A DNA stretch of 44,396 nucleotides, from contig JBGPHT010000057.1 in the NCBI GenBank assembly GCA_041484525.1, positions 1 to 44,396 of the forward strand, read 5' to 3'. Positions 37,913 to 44,396 of this stretch are shown piece after piece. The stretch's first letter is position 1. Each line of letters opens with the position of its first letter. The notes under the pieces were generated by a model that saw nothing but the letters and a program-made list of their open reading frames with translations, made no database searches and had not been told where the DNA came from. Position numbers and translations under genes: made by a program. This stretch comes from JBGPHT01 sp041484525. GTDB taxonomy: Bacteria > Acidobacteriota > Terriglobia > Bryobacterales > Bryobacteraceae.

Positions 37913-40900
37913 TTCACCCTGCCGTTCGAGACCTCTTTCTGGATCTGGCGCATCACCCTGTCTTTCAGGAGGTGGTGCGGCAGGTCTCAGTGGGCTCAAC
38001 GGCATCGGTTTCTGGCCTAACGACCACCGCCAAGGCTCTCTACAGCGTGCTGTTGTGGCAGGCAACGGGCCGATCTCTGATTGTCGTAGTAGATGGCAAC
38101 AAACAGGCAGAGGCACTGTCGGAAACCGTCGATACCTTCTTCGGCTTACTGGCCGCGGAGGACCGCAATCCGCCGCAGCTACTGCCGGCGCTGGACGTCA
38201 TCCCCATGCAGAACCTGTCGCCGCACGCGGAACTCTGCGAGCAGCGGGCGATCGGCCTGTGGCGCCTGGCGACGCAGCGGGTACCGATCACGATTCTGCC
38301 GGTAACGTCGGCGCTGCTTCGCGTCGAACCCGCGCCGTTCTATCGGCAACTCGCGCTCAAACTGCGGGTGGGGGAGGAGACGCCGCTCGACGAAGTGGTG
38401 GCTCATCTGGAGAGCATCGGGTACGAGCGTCGCGAGCCCGTGGAAGCGGTGGGTCAGTATTCCGTGCGGGGCGGGATCCTCGACGTGTTTTCGCCGGAAG
38501 CGGCGAAGCCCGTGCGCGTCGACCTGTTCGGGGACCAGGTGGAGTCGATCCGGCGGTTCGACCCGGAGTCGCAGCGATCGGTGCTGAAGGTGGAAGATTG
38601 CACGCTGCTGCCGCTCACCGAATACCAGCAGTCTCGCGCGCTCCTGGTGCAATTGGGCGAGTTGATGCGCGAGGCCGACATTCCTGGCCGCGATCTGCCG
38701 GCGCCCGGCGAGCCGTTCGCGGGGTGGGAGCTGGTGTCGCCGATGCTGCGGCCGAAACAGGGGTCGGTCTTCTCGTTGCTCGATCGTCCGATTGTGGTTT
38801 GGGACGAACCGGAGCAGGTCAAGAGCGCGGCGGAGCGGTTCTGGAAGCGCCTCGATCAGATGGAGCGCTCGCCGGCATACGACCCGGACAAGGTGTACTT
38901 CCGGTGGGAGGATCTGGAACGGCAAGCGGCCGGGGCGCCACGAGTGGATATTAAGGAGCTCGAGATCGGCGCCGAAGGGTTGCACATTGCGACACGGCCC
39001 TCGATGGCTTTCCACGGCAATATGCAGGTGGCGATTGCAGAGGGCAGGACACTCGTGGAAGCAGGAAATCGCGTGGCATTCTTCGCTTCTTCTACAGGTG
39101 AAGTAGAGAGGATGGCGGACATCCTGAACGAGTACCGAATGCCGTACCAGCTCGGTCTGGAACAGTTCGACTCGACGCCGGCATATTTGGCGGAACGCGC
39201 CTACATGGCAGGTTCGGTTGCCAGCATTTACCTGATCAAAGGCAGAATCCGGCGAGGGACGGCGTTCTCGGATTCTAAACTAGTAGTATTTGGTGCTGAG
39301 GATCTATTCGAGGCGTCGGAACTGGTGGCCCGGGCACCCTCGTCGAAGTCGGCGCTGGCTACTTTTTCAGCGGATCTGATCGACCTGAAGCCGGGCGACT
39401 ACGTGGTTCACGCCGAGCACGGCGTGGCGCAGTTTTTGGGCCTGCGGGAGATCGAGCAGGGTGAGGCCAAGGGCGACTACATGCTGCTCGAGTACGCTGG
39501 TGGGTCGAAGCTCTACCTGCCCCTCACCCGCATGGACCTGGTGCAGCGATTCCGCGGCGGGGGCGAGGCGAAACCGGCGCTCGACCGCATGGGCGGCGCC
39601 ACCTGGTCCCGCACCAAGACGCGCATCAAGGCGCGGATGCGCGACATGGCGGACGAATTGCTTAAGTTGTATGCATCGCGCAAGTTGGCCGAGGGCTTCC
39701 AGTTTTCCCGGGACAGCAACTGGCAGCGCGAGTTCGAGGACGCCTTCGAGTTCTCCGAAACGAGGGACCAGATCACCGCTATCCGCGAGATTAAAAAGGA
39801 CATGGAGAGCTCGCAGCCAATGGATCGCCTCCTCTGCGGCGACGTGGGTTTCGGCAAGACCGAAGTGGTGATGCGGGCCGCCTTCAAAACGCTGGGCGAC
39901 GGCAAGCAGGTGGCTGTGCTGGCGCCGACCACCGTGCTGGCATTTCAACACTTCGAGACCTTCAAACGGCGGTTCCAGCCGTTTCCGGCGCGCATCGAAA
40001 TGTTCAGCCGCTTCCGCCAGCCCAAGGACCTGAAGGCTTCACTTGCGGACCTGGCGGAGGGGAAGGTGGACGTGGCCATCGGAACCCATCGGCTGCTCTC
40101 GCAGGATGTGGAATTTCGCGATTTGGGCCTGGTTGTAGTAGATGAGGAGCAGCGCTTTGGCGTGAAACACAAGGAGCGGCTGAAGCAGATCAAGAGAACC
40201 GTGGATGTGATCAGCATGAGCGCCACTCCGATCCCGCGAACACTACACATGTCGATGTTGGGATTGCGGGACATGTCCGTGATCGAGACGCCTCCCAAGG
40301 ATCGCCTCGCGATCCACACCGTAGTGGCGCCATTCCAGACCGAGCTGATTCGATCGGCGATTGAACTGGAATTAGCGCGTGGCGGGCAGGTCTATTTCCT
40401 GCACAACCGCGTGGATTCGATCTGGACGCGAGCGGCGATGATCCAGGAACTAGTGCCGGCGGCGCGCATCGGCGTGGGTCACGGCCAACTCAGCGAGGCG
40501 GAACTGGAAAGAACGATGCTGCAATTCATGCGGCACGAATTCGACATACTGGTGTGTACGACAATCATAGAAAATGGACTGGATATTCCGCTGGCCAACA
40601 CGATGCTGGTTGAAAACGCCGAGCGGTACGGGCTGTCCGAGTTGTATCAGTTGCGTGGGCGTGTAGGGCGGTCGAACCGCCGGGCGTACGCCTACCTCAT
40701 GGTGCCGCCGGATACGGAGTTGACGGAGATCGCGCGCAAGCGGCTGGCGGCTCTCAAGGAGTTTAGCGATCTGGGTGCGGGCTTCAAGATCGCTGCGCTC
40801 GACCTGGAGTTGCGCGGCGCCGGCAATCTGCTGGGAGGCGAGCAGCACGGACATATCAACTCGGTAGGGTTCGACACGTACGTGCGGCTGTTGGATGAGA

Positions 40901-41382
40901 CGGTGCGGGAACTGAAGGGTGAAGAGGTGGTGCCCGAGATCCATTCGGCGCTCAACCTGGGACTGGACATCCGCATTCCGCCGGACTACATCGGCGACGA
41001 GAACCAGCGGCTGCGCGCGTACCGGCAGATTGCGAGCGCGGCGGACCAGGAGGCGCGGGAGCAGATCGAGAAGGAGCTCGAGGATCGCTACGGACCGGTT
41101 CCGGAAGCCGTTCGGAGCCTGCTCCAGTACTCGGCGTTGAAGACGGCCGCGGAGCGGTTGGGAATCGAGGCGGTGGATCGGCGCCACACAGTGCTGAGCG
41201 TGAAGTTCCACAAAGAAACGCGCGTGGATCCGACACGTCTGATGAACATTGTGCACAAGACTAAAGGGGCGCAGTTCACGCCGGCCGGAGTTTTGCTGTT
41301 GCCGCTCGACGGCCAGACGGGGGCGGGAGAGATTTTGCGGTTCCTGGGGGAGAGGTTGCAGCAGTTAGCGCCGGGAAAGTAA
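37909..41382 (+). CDS. mfd: Transcription-repair coupling factor Mfd
   Basis: The 1157-residue protein has all Mfd parts. There is a UvrB-like N-terminal module (SVRGGILDVFSPEAAKPVRV). The RNA-polymerase-interacting CarD-like domain starts at about residue 489 (LKPGDYVVHAEHGVAQFLG). The RecG-like motor has GDVGFGKTEVVMRAAF (about 643), VVDEEQRFGVKHKE (about 743) and SATPIPRTLHMSMLGLRD, then the helicase C domain with LRGRVGRSNRRAYAY. A C-terminal TRCF domain (IPPDYIGDENQRLRAYR) closes it. It removes RNA polymerase stalled at lesions and recruits UvrA. The start TTG overlaps the rfaE2 stop, so translation is coupled. Confidence 0.96.
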   Translation: MIHPAVRDLFLDLAHHPVFQEVVRQVSVGSTASVSGLTTTAKALYSVLLWQATGRSLIVVVDGNKQAEALSETVDTFFGLLAAEDRNPPQLLPALDVIPMQNLSPHAELCEQRAIGLWRLATQRVPITILPVTSALLRVEPAPFYRQLALKLRVGEETPLDEVVAHLESIGYERREPVEAVGQYSVRGGILDVFSPEAAKPVRVDLFGDQVESIRRFDPESQRSVLKVEDCTLLPLTEYQQSRALLVQLGELMREADIPGRDLPAPGEPFAGWELVSPMLRPKQGSVFSLLDRPIVVWDEPEQVKSAAERFWKRLDQMERSPAYDPDKVYFRWEDLERQAAGAPRVDIKELEIGAEGLHIATRPSMAFHGNMQVAIAEGRTLVEAGNRVAFFASSTGEVERMADILNEYRMPYQLGLEQFDSTPAYLAERAYMAGSVASIYLIKGRIRRGTAFSDSKLVVFGAEDLFEASELVARAPSSKSALATFSADLIDLKPGDYVVHAEHGVAQFLGLREIEQGEAKGDYMLLEYAGGSKLYLPLTRMDLVQRFRGGGEAKPALDRMGGATWSRTKTRIKARMRDMADELLKLYASRKLAEGFQFSRDSNWQREFEDAFEFSETRDQITAIREIKKDMESSQPMDRLLCGDVGFGKTEVVMRAAFKTLGDGKQVAVLAPTTVLAFQHFETFKRRFQPFPARIEMFSRFRQPKDLKASLADLAEGKVDVAIGTHRLLSQDVEFRDLGLVVVDEEQRFGVKHKERLKQIKRTVDVISMSATPIPRTLHMSMLGLRDMSVIETPPKDRLAIHTVVAPFQTELIRSAIELELARGGQVYFLHNRVDSIWTRAAMIQELVPAARIGVGHGQLSEAELERTMLQFMRHEFDILVCTTIIENGLDIPLANTMLVENAERYGLSELYQLRGRVGRSNRRAYAYLMVPPDTELTEIARKRLAALKEFSDLGAGFKIAALDLELRGAGNLLGGEQHGHINSVGFDTYVRLLDETVRELKGEEVVPEIHSALNLGLDIRIPPDYIGDENQRLRAYRQIASAADQEAREQIEKELEDRYGPVPEAVRSLLQYSALKTAAERLGIEAVDRRHTVLSVKFHKETRVDPTRLMNIVHKTKGAQFTPAGVLLLPLDGQTGAGEILRFLGERLQQLAPGK

Positions 41383-41440
41383 TCGGTGCGGGCAGGCTGA
41401 AGCGTGCCCAAGAGCTTGGTAAAATAAAGGTCTCAAGATT

Positions 41441-42652
41441 ATGTCGTATCGCAGGTTCGCATTACTGATTGTGAGTTTTCTTCCGGTTGCTGTAGCGGCG
41501 GATGTCAAGGTGGTCGAAGAGATCGCCGCCAAGGTGAACGGTGACATCATCACGCGCGGCGAGTTGGAACAACGGCGGAGGGATATCGAATCCTTCCTGA
41601 AGAGCCAGGGGCTCGCGGGTCCGAAGCTGACGGATGCCGCCAGACAGCAGGAGCAGGACGCGCTGCGCGACCAGATCGACACGCTGCTGCTGGTGCAGAA
41701 GGGCAAGGATCTCAACGTCAACGTGGATTCCGAGGTCACCCGCTACATGGCGGACATCCAGGTGCAGAGCAAAATCGCCGACGCGGATAAATTCCACGAG
41801 TTCATCCGGCAGCAGGCGGGCATGTCGTACGAAGACTTCCGCGACCAGAAGAAGAAGGAGTTCCTGGCGCGCCGCGTGGTGGGGCAGGAGGTGATGTCGC
41901 GCCTCAACACGCCCGAAGCGGAGCTGCGGAAATTCTACGATGACCACAAGGCCGACTACGTCCGCAAGGAGCAGGTGTTCCTGAGCCAGATCGTGATTTC
42001 GACCGAAGGCAAGACGCCGGAGCAAGGGGCCGCGGCCGACAAGAAGGCCAAAGACCTGGTGGTGCGCGCGCGCAAGGGCGAGAAGTTCAGCGATCTGGCG
42101 CGCGACAATTCGGATGACGCGGAGACTTCGAAGAACGGCGGCTATATCGGTCCCGAGCAGCGCGGGCAGATGCGCAAGGAACTGGAAGACGTCGTATTCA
42201 AGGCAAAGAAGGGCGACATCACAGAACCGATTAAGCTGCCGGGAATGCTTCTCATCCTGAAGGTCGAAGACCGGTATGAAGCCGGGCAGGCCTCGTTCGA
42301 GGATGTCCGCAACGAAGTGGCCGACCAGGTGATCTCGCCCAAGTCGGAGCCGAAGGTGCGCGAATTCCTGACCAAGCTGCGGCAGGATGCGTTTCTCGAA
42401 ATCAAGGACGGCTACGTGGACTCGGGCGCCGCCCCGGGCAAGGACACGCGGTGGCGCGACGTAGCCGAACTGAAGCCGCAGACCACGACGAAGGAAGAAG
42501 TGGCCGCGCGCCGCAAGAAGAGGTTCCTCGGAATCATCCCGCACGGGCATGTGACACCGAAGACTCCGTCGGCCGCTCCGGTTGCTCCGGCGATGCCCGC
42601 GGCGCCTGCCGTTACGACTCCGCCGCCCCCGCCCGCCGGCGCCAAACAATGA
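41441..42652 (+). CDS. SurA-like periplasmic peptidyl-prolyl isomerase
   Basis: The 403-residue protein has a signal peptide (RRFALLIVSFLPVAVAAD). The SurA N-terminal chaperone helices follow (EEIAAKVNGDIITRGELEQR, typical of SurA). One parvulin domain lies at about residues 177-277: VFLSQIVISTEG, FSDLARDNSDDAETSKNGGYIG, GDITEPIKLPGMLLILKVED. SurA of E. coli has two parvulin domains; here there is one. The end is a Pro/Ala-rich tail of about 35 residues after RRKKRFLGIIPHG. It would fold outer-membrane proteins. It lies 58 bases after mfd and its stop overlaps the next start (ATGA). Confidence 0.88.
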   Translation: MSYRRFALLIVSFLPVAVAADVKVVEEIAAKVNGDIITRGELEQRRRDIESFLKSQGLAGPKLTDAARQQEQDALRDQIDTLLLVQKGKDLNVNVDSEVTRYMADIQVQSKIADADKFHEFIRQQAGMSYEDFRDQKKKEFLARRVVGQEVMSRLNTPEAELRKFYDDHKADYVRKEQVFLSQIVISTEGKTPEQGAAADKKAKDLVVRARKGEKFSDLARDNSDDAETSKNGGYIGPEQRGQMRKELEDVVFKAKKGDITEPIKLPGMLLILKVEDRYEAGQASFEDVRNEVADQVISPKSEPKVREFLTKLRQDAFLEIKDGYVDSGAAPGKDTRWRDVAELKPQTTTKEEVAARRKKRFLGIIPHGHVTPKTPSAAPVAPAMPAAPAVTTPPPPPAGAKQ

Positions 42653-43818
42653 AGTCTCCCTATATAAGCGAGCTCGAGCCGAATAAGATCATCACGACCA
42701 GCTTCCTGGTCAGCGCCAAGGAGATTCGCCAGAAGAAGTCGGGGGAGTTGTACCTCTCGCTACTGCTGGGCGACCGCACCGGCGAGTTGGACGCCAAGAT
42801 GTGGGACAACGTGGCGGAGGTGGTGGACGCCTTCGACCGGGACGATTTCGTCAAAGTGAAAGGGCTGCTACAGGTCTTTCACAACCGGCCCCAACTGACC
42901 ATCCACAAAGTACGGCGGATGGACGACAGTGAAGTCGATTACGCCGACTATTTCCTTTCCTCGCGGCGCGATCCCGACCAGATGTGGACGGAGTTGCTGG
43001 GGATCGTGGCCGGCGTCCGCAATCCGCATCTGAAGGCGCTGCTCGATGCCATGCTGGCGGATGAGGACGTGGCGCGGCGGTACCGGCGCGCTCCCGCGGC
43101 CAAGCAGATCCATCATGCTTTTCTGGGCGGCCTGATCGAGCACGTGCTTTCGCTGTGCGCCTTGGCCCGCATGGCGGCGGCGCATTATCCGCTCATCGAC
43201 CTGGACCTTCTCATCAGCGGTGTAGTGCTGCACGACATCGGTAAGATCTACGAGCTGAACTACGAGCGTGGGTTTTCCTATTCCAACGAAGGGCAGTTGA
43301 TCGGCCACATTTCGATCGCCATGCGGATGATCGGGGACAAGGTGCGTGGGCTGCCCGATTTCCCGCCGCGGTTGCGCACGCTGGTGGAGCACATGGTGCT
43401 GAGCCATCACGGCCGCCTGGAATTCGGGTCGCCCAAGCTGCCGCAGTTCGCCGAGGCGCTGTTGCTGCACTGCCTGGACGATTTGGATGCCAAGATGGAG
43501 TGCGTTCGCGCGATGGTCGAAAACGACCGCCAGGTGGAGGGTTGTTTCACATCGTTCAACCACGCGCTCGAGCGAACGGTCCTCAAGAAGGACCGGTATT
43601 TGAATCCGGAGCCGGAGGCGCCGCGCACGAGAGTGGCTGTCGAGCCCAACGGGACCGCGGCGAATGGGGTCCGGACGGAAGAAGCTGCGCGGCCGGCCGC
43701 ACCGGTAGTGCCGCCCGCTGCGGCGGAACACCCGCTATTCTCCCCCAAGCCGGAGTCTCTCTTCGCAGACAAGCTGCGCCTGGCGCTCCAGCCGACCGCG
43801 TCCGAACACGAAAGTTGA
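42649..43818 (+). CDS. YhaM-like 3'-5' exoribonuclease (OB fold plus HD domain)
   Basis: The 389-residue protein starts with an OB-type nucleic-acid-binding domain (ITTSFLVSAKEIRQKKSG, YLSLLLGDRTGELDAKMWDN). An HD phosphohydrolase domain follows, with HHAFLGGLIEHVLSLC, VVLHDIGKIYEL (about 188-199), GHISIAMRMI and EHMVLSHHGRLEFGSP. This is the layout of YhaM/CBF1 exoribonucleases. I chose ATG 42649, which overlaps the surA-like stop, although the frame is open back to 42451. Beyond about residue 320 comes a Pro/Ala-rich tail not usual in Bacillus YhaM. It probably trims RNA or DNA ends, fitting its place after mfd. Confidence 0.87.
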   Translation: MKSPYISELEPNKIITTSFLVSAKEIRQKKSGELYLSLLLGDRTGELDAKMWDNVAEVVDAFDRDDFVKVKGLLQVFHNRPQLTIHKVRRMDDSEVDYADYFLSSRRDPDQMWTELLGIVAGVRNPHLKALLDAMLADEDVARRYRRAPAAKQIHHAFLGGLIEHVLSLCALARMAAAHYPLIDLDLLISGVVLHDIGKIYELNYERGFSYSNEGQLIGHISIAMRMIGDKVRGLPDFPPRLRTLVEHMVLSHHGRLEFGSPKLPQFAEALLLHCLDDLDAKMECVRAMVENDRQVEGCFTSFNHALERTVLKKDRYLNPEPEAPRTRVAVEPNGTAANGVRTEEAARPAAPVVPPAAAEHPLFSPKPESLFADKLRLALQPTASEHES

Positions 43819-43833
43819 TACAGAGGACTGCTC

Positions 43834-44235
43834 ATGCCCAAAACCTCGCGCGACGTTCCCCCTCCTCTCGAGCTGATGTGCCTCAGCGCTCTCTGGGCCT
43901 TCGGTGAAGGCAACGTGAAACACGTGCAGCACATTGTGGCGCAGACCCGGCCGCTGGCATACACCACCATCATGACGGTGCTCGACCGGCTGGTGCGCAA
44001 GGGCAAGCTGGCGCGGCGGAAGGTGGGACGGGCGTACGTTTATACGCCGCAGTCCACGCGCGATGCCATGCGGCGGATAGCGGTGCGCGAGTTGACCGAT
44101 ACGTTCTTCGACGGGTCCCAGGCGCAGTTGCTGGATTTTCTGCGCGTAATCGACGGGCAGGCGGCGGTGGCGGTGGCCGGCGCGGGGACGATGGAACCGG
44201 CGGCGGCGGAACGGATCGACACCGTACTGCTGTAG
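43834..44235 (+). CDS. BlaI/MecI/CopY-family winged-helix regulator
   Basis: The 133-residue protein has the BlaI-type winged helix: PPLELMCLSALWAFGEGNVK, then a recognition helix in AYTTIMTVLDRLVRKGKL and wing RRKVGRAYVYTP, followed by a dimerisation helix. AGAGGA lies six bases before the ATG. BlaI proteins repress beta-lactamase or copper genes and are usually inactivated by a BlaR1-type sensor protease encoded next door. None follows here; the next frame starts at 44362 and does not look like BlaR1. The C-terminal stretch GQAAVAVAGAGTMEPAAAE is atypical. The target is unknown. Confidence 0.88.
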   Translation: MPKTSRDVPPPLELMCLSALWAFGEGNVKHVQHIVAQTRPLAYTTIMTVLDRLVRKGKLARRKVGRAYVYTPQSTRDAMRRIAVRELTDTFFDGSQAQLLDFLRVIDGQAAVAVAGAGTMEPAAAERIDTVLL

Positions 44236-44361
44236 GGGGCTGAAAAGGAGTTGGACACCGATCCACACAGCGCGGCAGAGCCGCAACCAAAATGATATGG
44301 CGCTGCGCTCCGAGTAAGATGTTTGTTTCCAGGGCAAACGTCCCAAAAGGAGCACAACGCC
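44236..44361. other. Intergenic stretch with a small hairpin
   Basis: GCGGC-AGA-GCCGC (44272-44284) can form a short hairpin. No T-run follows, so a rho-independent terminator is doubtful. AAAAGGAG (44345-44352) is a strong ribosome site for the next frame. Confidence 0.3.
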
Positions 44362-44396
44362 ATGCAGAAGTTTATCGCGAAATTCGGCAGCCTGAG
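44362..44396 (+). CDS. Start of a gene cut by the right edge
   Basis: ATG 44362 opens the reading MQKFIAKFGSL and runs off the window. AAAAGGAG lies nine bases upstream, which is a strong site. Eleven residues do not allow a family to be named. The new gene has a separate leader of 126 bases and so is probably not part of the mfd run. Confidence 0.4.
   Translation, partial: MQKFIAKFGSL

Noticed and set aside
1..44396. CRISPR array
   Set aside because: No regularly spaced repeats of 25-40 bases were found, and no cas gene.

Overview
The window reads as chromosomal DNA of an Acidobacteriota bacterium close to the Solibacter/Bryobacter group. I infer this from the gene families, not from a search: high-GC Gram-negative coding, a TonB-dependent receptor with a carboxypeptidase-regulatory-like N-terminus, several twin-arginine-exported Gfo/Idh/MocA oxidoreductases, a DUF1080 protein, a BNR-repeat exo-protein and DUF5818-like small secreted proteins.

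Layout. (a) 1-2138 is a decayed accessory patch. It holds a SIR2-like gene cut off exactly before its expected NAD-site motif, a BrnT/HTH toxin-antitoxin pair whose toxin has a one-base frameshift at its start, a relic of about 27 residues of an SNF2-type helicase, and phased A-tracts. (b) 2139-8283 is housekeeping: a degenerate GGDEF protein, PriA, a relic next to PriA, PolX, a Nudix ADP-sugar pyrophosphatase and tRNA-Val(CAC). (c) 8412-11785 is a + strand run of an exported Gfo/Idh oxidoreductase, an exported SUMF1-fold protein without the formylglycine-forming cysteines, and ApbE.

(d) 11732-29145 is the most interesting part. Two divergent runs flank a 193-bp control region at 21617-21809. 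Leftward are a TonB-dependent receptor (one-base frameshift), a Gfo/Idh oxidoreductase, a BNR protein, a GNAT acetyltransferase, an IclR regulator and a DUF1080 protein. Rightward are a variant creatininase, a two-domain esterase, a RIFT-barrel/(alpha/alpha)-toroid protein, a hexuronate-like MFS transporter and a class III aminotransferase. The control region carries a strong leftward promoter, an extended -10 on the right, and a TGGAA-N4-TTCCA dyad close to the classical IclR operator. Together this looks like a regulated uptake and catabolic locus for an acylated, possibly uronate-containing glycan or sugar acid. The substrate is inference.

(e) 29185-36130 is a leftward copper/silver efflux operon. 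Its order of transcription is a Cys/His-rich small protein, cusC, cusB, cusA, a duplicated PH-like protein and a small Cys/Met-rich exported protein. The three copper-relay methionines of CusA are all present. (f) 36251-37360 is a solitary RecF/OLD-like ATPase of lower GC, probably acquired. (g) 37442-44235 is a + strand run of rfaE2, mfd, a SurA-like foldase, a YhaM-like exoribonuclease and a BlaI-type regulator with overlapping or close starts. A new reading frame begins at the right edge.
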